From assembly GCA_964610885.1 (NCBI GenBank), contig CAZSWR010000064.1, positions 1 to 22,097 of the forward strand: a stretch of DNA of 22,097 nt, given 5' to 3'. The translations under genes and the position numbers were made by a program. Source of the stretch: CAZSWR01 sp964610885. Its GTDB lineage: Bacteria; Bacteroidota; Ignavibacteria; Kapaibacteriales; UBA2268. This document shows positions 1 through 6,267 of this stretch, in pieces. Positions within the stretch are counted from its first letter, which is position 1, and the number at the start of each line of letters is the position of its first letter. The notes beneath the pieces were generated by a model, which saw nothing but the letters and a program-made list of their open reading frames with translations, ran no database searches and had not been told where the DNA came from.

Positions 1-11
1 TGGAGATATTC

Positions 12-2645
12 ATGATGAAAAAATCAAGAAATATCGAAATTAATCGATTTGTCCTAACTGCAATAATAGCTTCGGTGCTATGCTTAGAGCCTTTTATTGC
101 CGCAGGGCAGGGCAGCGCTCCCCCGCAAGCCAAGCCGGCAAGCGCCCAAACCAAAACTGCGAAACCCGCAGAGGTCAAAACAAAGAAATACCAAGACGAA
201 TACCAAGAGCTTGACGAGAAAGTTCAAACGACGAAATCACGCGACGCCATTAACACCGAAATAAAAAAAGCCGATAACTATTACAAGCGCGCCCTGCGCT
301 TCGTAAAGAATCGCGATGTTACCAGTGCCGACAAATTCTTCAAATCAGCTTTGAAAATTCTCAGCGACCTCGAAAACGTCAATGGTATTGAAAATTTTGA
401 CAATTACTATGACCTGCTCCAGTCAATTATCGACGACTACGAGATGTTCGTAGCCAATATCGACGAATTGAACGAAGACCCACCGGTCAATATGGTGCGG
501 AACAAAATTTCGAGAGAAGCAGAAAAAATCAAACTTCCCTCCACAAAAATCAATTCTATCGGCACGAGGAAAGATAGCGCCCAAGCAGGCAAACAATTAC
601 CAGGGAACCTGCCGAAGATCGAAGGCGAATTAGTTACACTCGAAGGCCTGCCCCCGTTCATCCTCCCCAAAACGGAAATACCATTGGACATAAACGAACA
701 CGTCCAGAAATACCTGACATTCTTTTCCCAAGCCGAAAATGGCCGTAAATTTATGTCGCACTGGCTCAGCCGCACCACCAAATTCTTCCCAATGCTCCGC
801 CGTATGGCCAAGGAAGAAGGCGTCCCGGAGGAAATCGTTTTCCTTTCGATCGTCGAAAGCGGTCTGAACCCAACCATCACATCCAAGGCCGGAGCAGTCG
901 GGCTTTGGCAATTCATGAAGATGACCGCGAAGGACTACGGACTGAATACCAACTCCTCGTCGTGGGTGGACGAAAGGCGTAACCCCGAAAAAGCTACTCG
1001 GGCAGCTTACAAATTCCTCAGGAACCTCCATTCGCAACTCGGCAATTGGCACCTGGCCTTCGCCGCATATAACTGCGGGCTGGGACGTATCCAACGCACC
1101 ATCAGGCAAAGCAAAATCAAGAATCCCGACTTCTGGCAGTTGCGCCCCTTGCTGCTCAACGAAACCAAACAATATGTGCCCCAATATATTGCTATGGTGA
1201 TCATCGCCACGCAACCAGAAGTCTTCAAATTCGATAAACAAGTGGTCCAGTACCAACCCGAATACAAATACGACACGCATCCGATCACCGAACCGATTAA
1301 ACTGGCATCGCTGGCCAAATGCGCAGGCGTTAGCGAAGATGATATCAAAGCACTCAATCCTGAATTGATCGAGAGCTTCACTCCGCCGGACGTCCAAACA
1401 TACAATCTGCGTATCCCGGTCGGCTCGAAGCCTAACTTTGCGGTGAACCTTGCTTCGCTCACTCCCGAAGAAAAACAACCTTGGATCGAGTATCCAGTCT
1501 CGAAAAAAGAATCGCTCCGTTCGATCGCTTCCACATACAATATCCCAGTGGACAAATTGGCATCGCTGAACGATATCGATAATCCCAAGAAAAAACTTTC
1601 ACCCGGAACCATCCTCAGAATTCCGCTCAACTATTCCAAAAAGATCGAAGAAGCTAATTTAGCAAGCAACTCCGACGACGGCGAGGACGAAAACGTAGAG
1701 GCTGAAAACACCGCCGACCAGCCCTCGCAAGAGCAAACACAAGCATCAGATTCTACGGCTCCGGCCGCTCCCACTGCCAAGGCCGCACCCGCAAAAAAAA
1801 TCAACAAACAACTGGCAGCCGTCGAAAGACAATTGAAAAAAGTCGAACCCAAGAAACGCGGCGGCAAACATACAAAAGTAGTCGAAGAACCTGAGACAGA
1901 AACCCACACAGTGAAGAAAGGCGAATCGCTTTCGTCGATAGCTACCAAATACGGAGTAACTCTCGCCGAACTGCGCAACCTGAACGGCATGAGCGACGAA
2001 GAGGAAACTATTGCCGCCGGTGCGAAAATCAAGGTGCCCGGCAACTCCGACGGTGACGATTCAGATGACAGGCCCAGCAAAAAATCGAAAAAAGCCGACA
2101 AACCTAAAATTGTCAAGCATAAAGTTACCAAAGGCGAAACGCTTGCCCGCATCGCAGACGATTACGGCACGACTATCGACGCAATCAAAAAACTTAACGG
2201 ACTGAAGAAAAAAGCAAAAGTCAAACCCGGCCAAACCATCAAAGTGAAGACCGGCGGAGACTACGCAGACAACAGCAAAGAAAGCCGCTCGCAAGCCAAA
2301 CAAGTCGTGCACAAAGTGAAAAAAGGCGATAACCTCGGCACAATCGCCGCCAAATATGGCGTTACCGAAGAGCAAATCAAAAAATGGAACCCGAAAGAAG
2401 TCGATGGAAACAAGATTATCGCCGGAGACAAATTGAAGATTCGCCCGACTGAAGTCTCAAAGGGTAGCTCGCAGGCCTCGTCGAAAAAGGTCAAGAACCT
2501 GCCCAAGAACTACAAAGTTCGCAAGGGCGACACATTGGAATCGATTGCCAAGAAATTCGGCGTCAGCGAAAAGTCCCTCAAGAAAAACAACAAAGCTATT
2601 GCCAAGGGAAAACTCAAAGCCGGCTCATCGATCAGGATCCAATAA
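12..2645 (+). CDS. mltD: MltD-like membrane-associated lytic murein transglycosylase with LysM repeats
   Basis: Lytic transglycosylases of this family cleave peptidoglycan between MurNAc and GlcNAc, leaving 1,6-anhydroMurNAc, in the periplasm. The 877-residue product starts with a Sec signal (about residues 1-32) that shows no lipobox, unlike E. coli MltD. A charged helical region follows (about 60-170). The SLT catalytic domain lies at about 250-400, with the catalytic Glu282 in VESGL, then AGAVGLWQF and AFAAYNCG. A degenerate LysM-like segment (about 435-475) precedes LysM copies at about 493-541, 631-677, 702-747, 767-813 and 833-877, joined by Lys/Asp/Ser-rich linkers. This is much longer than E. 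coli MltD (about 450 residues, two LysM). GGAG at 2-5 sits six bases before the ATG at 12; a second ATG follows at once. A strong terminator follows the gene. The upstream promoter is outside the window. Confidence 0.93.
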   Translation: MMKKSRNIEINRFVLTAIIASVLCLEPFIAAGQGSAPPQAKPASAQTKTAKPAEVKTKKYQDEYQELDEKVQTTKSRDAINTEIKKADNYYKRALRFVKNRDVTSADKFFKSALKILSDLENVNGIENFDNYYDLLQSIIDDYEMFVANIDELNEDPPVNMVRNKISREAEKIKLPSTKINSIGTRKDSAQAGKQLPGNLPKIEGELVTLEGLPPFILPKTEIPLDINEHVQKYLTFFSQAENGRKFMSHWLSRTTKFFPMLRRMAKEEGVPEEIVFLSIVESGLNPTITSKAGAVGLWQFMKMTAKDYGLNTNSSSWVDERRNPEKATRAAYKFLRNLHSQLGNWHLAFAAYNCGLGRIQRTIRQSKIKNPDFWQLRPLLLNETKQYVPQYIAMVIIATQPEVFKFDKQVVQYQPEYKYDTHPITEPIKLASLAKCAGVSEDDIKALNPELIESFTPPDVQTYNLRIPVGSKPNFAVNLASLTPEEKQPWIEYPVSKKESLRSIASTYNIPVDKLASLNDIDNPKKKLSPGTILRIPLNYSKKIEEANLASNSDDGEDENVEAENTADQPSQEQTQASDSTAPAAPTAKAAPAKKINKQLAAVERQLKKVEPKKRGGKHTKVVEEPETETHTVKKGESLSSIATKYGVTLAELRNLNGMSDEEETIAAGAKIKVPGNSDGDDSDDRPSKKSKKADKPKIVKHKVTKGETLARIADDYGTTIDAIKKLNGLKKKAKVKPGQTIKVKTGGDYADNSKESRSQAKQVVHKVKKGDNLGTIAAKYGVTEEQIKKWNPKEVDGNKIIAGDKLKIRPTEVSKGSSQASSKKVKNLPKNYKVRKGDTLESIAKKFGVSEKSLKKNNKAIAKGKLKAGSSIRIQ

Positions 2646-2670
2646 TCGATACCTCTCCCCTATTATTCAA

Positions 2671-2706
2671 ACTCCCGCATGGCGCTTCCGTGCGGGAGTT
2701 TTTTTA
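2671..2706 (+). terminator. Rho-independent terminator after the MltD-like gene
   Basis: A perfect 9-bp stem (ACTCCCGCA at 2671-2679 with TGCGGGAGT at 2691-2699) is extended inward by T-G and two G-C pairs and is followed by a run of T to 2706. It lies 25 bases after the stop codon. Confidence 0.92.
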
Positions 2707-2734
2707 TAAACAGTGATTACGATGAAGGTTTTTT

Positions 2735-2759
2735 GTAGGGGCGGGTTCCGAACCCGTCC
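2735..2759. repeat. Interspersed GTAGGGGCGGG repeat, copy 1
   Basis: The unit reads GTAGGGGCGGGTTCCGAACC and then CGTCC, an imperfect palindrome. A related copy lies at 6120-6151, where both arms end in TTGTAGGG and CCCTACAA. It is non-coding and belongs to the repeat mosaic in the spacers at 2707-3172 and 5967-6262. Confidence 0.75.
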
Positions 2760-2762
2760 AAG

Positions 2763-2802
2763 GATTAGTTGATGTGATAATATGTTGATGTGGTGATTGC
2801 TT
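2763..2802 (+). repeat. Octad repeat tract (GAT-N5), copy 1
   Basis: Five consecutive 8-base units begin at 2763, 2771, 2779, 2787 and 2795. Four begin with GAT (forms such as GATTAGTT and GATGTGGT) and one is degraded to AATATGTT. The same unit types, with GATTAGTT again directly before a GATGTGnT unit, recur at 6065-6120. Confidence 0.7.
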
Positions 2803-2870
2803 TTGTGTCAATATTTACTACTATTTGAAATTGTAGCAAACTATATCATCAACAGTATCAATCGTTTAAG

Positions 2871-2916
2871 CCTTCCCCTCCTTGCCAAGGAGGGGTACCC
2901 GAAGGGCGGGGTGGTT
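2871..2916. repeat. Hairpin-forming CCCCTCCTT/AAGGAGGGG intergenic repeat
   Basis: A perfect 9-bp stem, CCCCTCCTT (2875-2883) with AAGGAGGGG (2887-2895) and a three-base loop, is followed by a GGGCGGGGTGGTT tail. This is a GC-rich island in an AT-rich spacer. From memory, similar elements are scattered through many Bacteroidota-related genomes. The rest of the spacer 2803-3172 shows no convincing gene. Confidence 0.7.
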
Positions 2917-2957
2917 ATCAAAGATCTTGAACTTTTGGAGTGTGGCAGGTCTTCTTT

Positions 2958-3004
2958 CTACTTGCTACTTTTACCTTTTTACTTGCAACTATTTTCACCA
3001 CATC
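2958..3004 (+). repeat. Heptad repeat tract (consensus near YTACTTG), copy 1
   Basis: Six consecutive 7-base units run from 2958 (CTACTTG) to 2999 (TTTCACC). They are followed by ACCACATC (2997-3004), the reverse complement of the octad GATGTGGT. The last four units match those at 3458-3485 almost exactly. Confidence 0.75.
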
Positions 3005-3172
3005 ATAAAATATGTTCAGACTTCGAACAAGCTTCTCGCATGCCATACAAATCTTGCGTATATTTTTGCGAACAATTTCTCGATGGATTGCCGATCCGAA
3101 ATGTTATCGCTTTACTGATTCATTTTTTTTATTATATTGCAAAATGAATTGAAAATCAACTTGGAGTTAACC

Positions 3173-3382
3173 GTGCAGACAATGTCAGTAATTACAACTA
3201 TTAATGCAGACAGTTTGGTGTTGGCCGGGGTTTCGGCATTTAATGGCAAGAAAGTTCGAATCACTATCGAAGAAGAGCCTCTCGAGAATAATGCTAAGCA
3301 TCAAGCATTTTTCGATTTAGCTGGCAAGATTGACATTGACTACCAAACTGTCGAAGACTTGAGATCGGAGAGTATGCTGTGA
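3173..3382 (+). CDS. Small VapB-like antitoxin (orphaned)
   Basis: This is a 69-residue acidic protein. Its first half (about residues 4-30) is a short beta-rich segment of the kind seen in small antitoxins. It ends in FFDLAGKIDID and LRSESML, resembling the C-terminal tail with which VapB-type antitoxins block a PIN-domain toxin. The start is uncertain: GTG at 3173 is favoured because GGAG (3163-3166) lies six bases upstream, while ATG at 3182 would give 66 residues. The stop codon overlaps a GTG that opens a VapC-like reading frame, which is the normal layout of a vapBC operon. That toxin frame is broken, so the gene is probably a remnant without a functional partner. The family assignment rests on pattern and context, not a clear match. 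Confidence 0.6.
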   Translation: MQTMSVITTINADSLVLAGVSAFNGKKVRITIEEEPLENNAKHQAFFDLAGKIDIDYQTVEDLRSESML

Positions 3383-3435
3383 TACTTGTTGACTCAAATA
3401 TCATAATTGATTTTTGGCGAACTGTCTTGTCTTGA
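3379..3435 (+). pseudogene. Truncated VapC-like PIN-domain toxin (N-terminal remnant)
   Basis: A GTG start at 3379 overlaps the antitoxin stop. It opens a frame reading ILVDSNIIIDFW, the typical first beta strand of PIN-domain ribonucleases, with Asp5 as the first metal-binding acidic residue. The frame ends at TGA 3433-3435 after 18 codons, where about 130 residues are expected. A heptad repeat tract starts at 3443. Beyond it, at 3492-3530, a frame reading DRTFGKL and ending in TAA could be the last codons of the same toxin (VapC proteins often end with N/D-x-x-F-x-x-L), but this is a weak resemblance. Confidence 0.6.
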
Positions 3436-3442
3436 ACTAGAG

Positions 3443-3490
3443 TTGACTTGCTTCTTTTACCTTTTTACTTGCAACTATTTTCATCACATC
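3443..3490 (+). repeat. Heptad repeat tract, copy 2, inside the broken toxin gene
   Basis: TTGACTTG at 3443 is followed by heptads to 3485 and then by ATCACATC, a variant of the inverted octad. The stretch 3452-3482 is almost identical to 2959-2996. Confidence 0.75.
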
Positions 3491-3530
3491 TGACAGAACC
3501 TTCGGAAAGTTGAGGCGCTCATTTTCATAA

Positions 3531-3569
3531 AAAAGCACCGAACCCATATTTCAGGAGTTCGGTGCTTTT
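3531..3569 (-). terminator. Terminator of the acyl-CoA dehydrogenase gene (possibly bidirectional)
   Basis: A perfect 13-bp inverted repeat (AAAAGCACCGAAC at 3531-3543, GTTCGGTGCTTTT at 3557-3569) surrounds a 13-base loop. Read on the minus strand it lies 44 bases past the dehydrogenase stop and ends in a U run. It also has a short T run on the plus strand. Confidence 0.88.
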
Positions 3570-3613
3570 ATGTTATTGGTTGTGCATGCAATCCTTAGCG
3601 CAGAGGCGAGGGA

Positions 3614-4753
3614 TTACATTTTGCCGCCGCGTTTCAGGATGTCGTGGGCGATAACCATCTTCTGGACTTCGGTTGTGCCCTCGAAGATACGGTTGATGCG
3701 CGAATCGCGGTAGAAGCGTTCGATGGGCATTTCTTTGGAGTAGCCCATGCCGCCGTGGACTTGCATTGCCAAATCGACGCATTTGTCCAGGCCTTCGCTG
3801 GCTACGAGTTTGCACATTGCCGATTCGCGCGAAAGCATTGTTTTCGCATCGTATTTGGCTGCTGTGCGGTAGAGCATGGACTCGATTTTATAGATTTCGC
3901 ATGCCATATCGGAAATCATTGCCTGAACTGATTGGAAGTTGGCAATTGGTTCGCCGAATTGTTTTCTTTCTTTGGCGTAGCGGACGCTAAGTTCGAGCAT
4001 TTCCTTGCAAGCGCCGAGGCAGGCAGCGCCCAAGCCCAAACGGCCGGCGTCGAGTGTCTTCATGGCGATAAGGAAGCCGCGGCCTTCTTGGCCGATCATG
4101 TTTTCTTTGGGAACGCGGACGTTATCGAATGTGAGCGTCGAGGTTTTCGAACCTTTGATACCCATTTTCTTTTCGGGTGCGCCGGGGGTGAATCCGGGTG
4201 TGCCTTTTTCGACTACGAACGATGTGATGCCTTTGGTGGTGCGGGCGTAAACTGCGAATACATCGGCGAAGGGGCCGTTTGTGATCCACATTTTCTCGCC
4301 ATTGATAACCCATTCATCACCGTCGAGTTCGGCTTTGGTGCGGAGGTTGAAAGCGTCCGAGCCGGCACCGGGTTCGGTGAGGGCAAAGGCAGCAATTTTT
4401 TCGCCTTGGGCGCAGGGTGTTACGTATTTTTTCTTCAATTCTTCGGAGCCGCCCAAATAGATCGAGTTCGTGCCGATCGAAACGTGTGCGCCAATGAATG
4501 TGGCGGTCGAAAGGCAGGCGTGGCCGATTTCTTCTTGGACCATGCAGTATCCGACTTCGCCGAAGCCGCTGCCGCCGTATTCCTCTGGGAATGCTGCGCC
4601 AAGGAGGCCAAGCTCGCCGATTTTCTTCATAATATCTTCGGGAATTGCTTCCTGTTCGTCTATTTGGTGCGCTACGGGGCGAAGTTCGTTGTTAACGAAA
4701 TCGCGAACCATGTCGCGAAGCATCAATTGTTCTTCGGTGAATGCGAAATCCAT
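3614..4753 (-). CDS. Acyl-CoA dehydrogenase (short-chain/butyryl-CoA type)
   Basis: This FAD flavoenzyme introduces the alpha-beta double bond into acyl-CoA and passes electrons to ETF, in fatty-acid or branched-chain amino-acid breakdown or in butyrate-type metabolism. The 379-residue length is normal. The helical N-terminal domain is at about 1-115. The first family signature ALTEPGAGSD is at 124-133, the beta domain extends to about 230, and the C-terminal helical domain has the second signature beginning QVHGGMGYS. Glu358 in IFEGTTEVQ is at the position of the catalytic base of short- and medium-chain enzymes. The ATG at 4753 has AAAGGAA seven bases upstream. It stands alone between a terminator and a long leader, so substrate and pathway cannot be read from neighbours. 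No ETF genes are in the window. Confidence 0.95.
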   Translation of the reverse strand: MDFAFTEEQLMLRDMVRDFVNNELRPVAHQIDEQEAIPEDIMKKIGELGLLGAAFPEEYGGSGFGEVGYCMVQEEIGHACLSTATFIGAHVSIGTNSIYLGGSEELKKKYVTPCAQGEKIAAFALTEPGAGSDAFNLRTKAELDGDEWVINGEKMWITNGPFADVFAVYARTTKGITSFVVEKGTPGFTPGAPEKKMGIKGSKTSTLTFDNVRVPKENMIGQEGRGFLIAMKTLDAGRLGLGAACLGACKEMLELSVRYAKERKQFGEPIANFQSVQAMISDMACEIYKIESMLYRTAAKYDAKTMLSRESAMCKLVASEGLDKCVDLAMQVHGGMGYSKEMPIERFYRDSRINRIFEGTTEVQKMVIAHDILKRGGKM

Positions 4754-5037
4754 CTTAATTCCTTTTGTAATGTGATTTATAAAACATTAATTTTCCAGTT
4801 TAATCGAGAAAACTCTCTGGTTCCTTCGATCGTTGCCCCTCGAAAGCAGTGCGAAACTGGGTTGGCCGTTTCCTCTTGGTTGCCTTGGGGCGGTTTTGTT
4901 TAAAAGAACGTTTTTTCCATTAAGTGTTAATTATAGAAAAACTTAAAATTACGGATTTTTCTCGAATTAACAAAATTTAATTTTCCAAGCTACGGACTGG
5001 TCGAAGAAATTATACAAAATTGTGCGTTAGAAAAACC
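4754..5037 (-). other. Long AT-rich leader of the acyl-CoA dehydrogenase with a GC-rich, possibly structured island
   Basis: This spacer holds no convincing gene. Most is AT-rich, but about 4816-4895 is markedly GC-richer and on the minus strand can form nested pairs: CGCCCC with GGGGC, GGC with GCC, and CAGT with ACTG around a TTCGC loop. Nearer the start codon, CCAG/CTGG (4795-4820) encloses a GAG/CTC hairpin. It may be a structured 5' untranslated region. I do not recognise a known riboswitch. Confidence 0.3.
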
Positions 5038-5146
5038 CTCAACCCTCAAATCCCTTTCTCCCAAAGGGCGACGAGGGACTTATTTAAAAAACACTTTTTC
5101 TTACTCCCTTCTCCTGTCGGGAGAAGGGCCGGGGATGAGGGTATAG
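5038..5146. repeat. Pair of inverted CCCTTCTCC-type intergenic repeats
   Basis: Two related GC-rich units face each other. The first (about 5043-5081) contains CCCTTTCTCCCAAAGGG. The second (about 5104-5141) contains a perfect 9-bp hairpin, CCCTTCTCC (5106-5114) with GGAGAAGGG (5120-5128), followed by CCGGGGATGAGGGT. The second unit resembles, from memory, an element common in intergenic DNA of many environmental bacteria. No gene is visible here. Confidence 0.65.
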
Positions 5147-5203
5147 CAAAAATGTCAAATTTCACTAATAATTCGGGATCAATTAATTCCAAATATGTTC
5201 ATA

Positions 5204-5250
5204 TTAAAAAAACACCTTCCCGCGCTGATTTCGACATTTGCGGGAAGGTG
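5204..5250 (-). terminator. Terminator of the lipoprotein gene
   Basis: A perfect 11-bp stem, CACCTTCCCGC (5213-5223) with GCGGGAAGGTG (5240-5250), is followed on the minus strand by a run of seven U. It lies 20 bases beyond the stop at 5271. Confidence 0.9.
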
Positions 5251-5270
5251 CTCAAAAAATTGAACGCCGC

Positions 5271-5966
5271 TTATTTTTCGTTGGGCTGGTTCTGTGGGTT
5301 GGCGTTGAGCTTTTTGCCATCCGAGAACGTAATCGATTCGGGCACCCAAAGCGGAATCACGTTCGGCAGTTCACGGAATGCTTTGTCGAACGGCACGTCG
5401 GGATTGTGTTTCCAGAGTTCTTTGTGTTCGATTTCTGTGTTTGGTTTCAGGTTCGCATTGTCCCAATTGACGGGCAGCACCTTGATGAGCTGGCTCTGTT
5501 GGTTCACGAAGCGGATTTCGCCTTTGATTGCCTTAATCTCTTTGGCTGAATTGTTTTTGATAAAGAGCTGGCATCCGTCCATATTGATTGTATCGTTTTG
5601 CGCCATCAGCTTCTGAGCGCCGCGGACGGTGAGAGCCAAGGACATCTCGAGTCTGTTCGCTTGGGCCACCAGCGCGGCATAGGTATTCGTTTTGGCAAAT
5701 GCCTTTTGGGATTCGATCACTTGGCCGATTGTTTTGCCCACGATCGAGTCTTTGACTTCGCCCAGACGAGTGATGCCGCCGACCAAGTACTCAGTTTCTT
5801 CCTTCGAGAGCGAACCTTCGTCTTTGATTTTGGTCATCAGTTCGGCCAGGTTCGAGCTTTCGATTTTTTCGCCAAGGAATTTAGAGCTGGATTTCTGGCA
5901 GCTTGCGAAAGGTGTGAGTAAGGCAACAATCGCCATAATTACAATTGCTTTGCTTAAGTTTTTCAT
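5271..5966 (-). CDS. Putative secreted lipoprotein of unknown function
   Basis: The 231-residue product begins with a Sec signal whose hydrophobic core (about 8-20) runs into FASC, with Cys23 as probable lipidation site. The box is not ideal, having Phe at -3. Residues about 30-120 are predicted mostly helical and charged. Residues about 125-215 alternate in a beta-like pattern (CQLFIKNNSAKEIKAIKG, then EIRFVNQQ), reminiscent of small immunoglobulin-like domains in envelope lipoproteins. The tail is polar. I do not recognise the family. It is monocistronic, with its own terminator and a candidate promoter 51 bases upstream. The ribosome binding site is weak (GAAAG). Confidence 0.75.
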   Translation of the reverse strand: MKNLSKAIVIMAIVALLTPFASCQKSSSKFLGEKIESSNLAELMTKIKDEGSLSKEETEYLVGGITRLGEVKDSIVGKTIGQVIESQKAFAKTNTYAALVAQANRLEMSLALTVRGAQKLMAQNDTINMDGCQLFIKNNSAKEIKAIKGEIRFVNQQSQLIKVLPVNWDNANLKPNTEIEHKELWKHNPDVPFDKAFRELPNVIPLWVPESITFSDGKKLNANPQNQPNEK

Positions 5967-6017
5967 TCAATCATCTTTCAGAGTTTATTGATTATTTTTT
6001 CAATTTTCCACAAACAA

Positions 6018-6049
6018 CAAAAATAACTCTTTATTTCAAATTACGCAAT
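6018..6049 (-). promoter_or_regulatory. Candidate Bacteroidota-type promoter for the lipoprotein gene
   Basis: On the minus strand, TATTTTTG (6025-6018) matches the -7 consensus TAnnTTTG exactly. ATTG (6049-6046), 20 bases upstream, is one base from the -33 TTTG. It lies 51 bases before the ATG at 5966. Confidence 0.35.
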
Positions 6050-6064
6050 TATTTATAATTAGAT

Positions 6065-6120
6065 GATGTGGTGATGTGAGGATTAGCTGATATGATGATT
6101 AGTTGATGTGGTGATTGGAT
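6065..6120 (+). repeat. Octad repeat tract (GAT-N5), copy 2
   Basis: Seven uninterrupted 8-base units each start with GAT, at 6065, 6073, 6081, 6089, 6097, 6105 and 6113, with forms such as GATGTGGT (twice), GATTAGTT and GATATGAT. It is the clearest case of the 8-base periodicity also seen at 2763-2802. Confidence 0.8.
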
Positions 6121-6151
6121 TGTAGGGCAGGATCCAAACCCGCCCCTACAA
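6120..6151. repeat. Interspersed GTAGGGGCGGG repeat, copy 2
   Basis: TTGTAGGG (6120-6127) and CCCTACAA (6144-6151) bracket an imperfect palindrome that contains AAACCCGCCC. It resembles 2735-2759 and directly abuts the octad tract. Confidence 0.75.
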
Positions 6152-6158
6152 ATCTTCT

Positions 6159-6193
6159 CAAGTAGAAAGTTGAAAGTAACAAGTTGCAAGTAG
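6159..6193 (-). repeat. Heptad repeat tract, copy 3 (inverted)
   Basis: Five exact 7-base units run on the plus strand: CAAGTAG, AAAGTTG, AAAGTAA, CAAGTTG and CAAGTAG. Read on the minus strand they are the CTACTTG family seen at 2958 and 6218, so this tract faces copy 4. Confidence 0.8.
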
Positions 6194-6217
6194 AAGATTG
6201 TACGGTTCTAAATAGAA

Positions 6218-6267
6218 TTGACTTGATAGTTGTACCTTGTACCTTGCTACTTGCTACTATTTTCACC
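6218..6267 (+). repeat. Heptad repeat tract, copy 4
   Basis: TTGACTTG is followed by six heptads (ATAGTTG, TACCTTG twice, CTACTTG, CTACTAT, TTTCACC). The last overlaps the stop codon of the minus-strand AmrS gene. The start and end match copy 2 at 3443-3485. Confidence 0.78.

Noticed and set aside
630..1478. A 282-codon minus-strand open frame inside the MltD-like gene
   Set aside because: It overlaps the catalytic domain of a well-supported gene and shows no recognisable domain.
2797..3147. Open frames of 78-116 codons in the spacer after the MltD-like gene
   Set aside because: They run through hairpin and heptad repeats and have no ribosome binding site; composition follows the repeats.
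3932..4903. A 323-codon plus-strand open frame opposite the acyl-CoA dehydrogenase
   Set aside because: It is antisense to a clearly homologous enzyme, is rich in Cys, Phe and Ala as expected from a shadow frame, and has no family resemblance.
4993..5000. TATAAT on the minus strand as promoter of the acyl-CoA dehydrogenase
   Set aside because: No matching -35 or -33 element at proper spacing, and it lies about 240 bases from the start codon.
2763..6267. CRISPR array as an explanation of the periodic repeats
   Set aside because: Units are 7 or 8 bases and directly contiguous, with no unique spacers and no cas genes.
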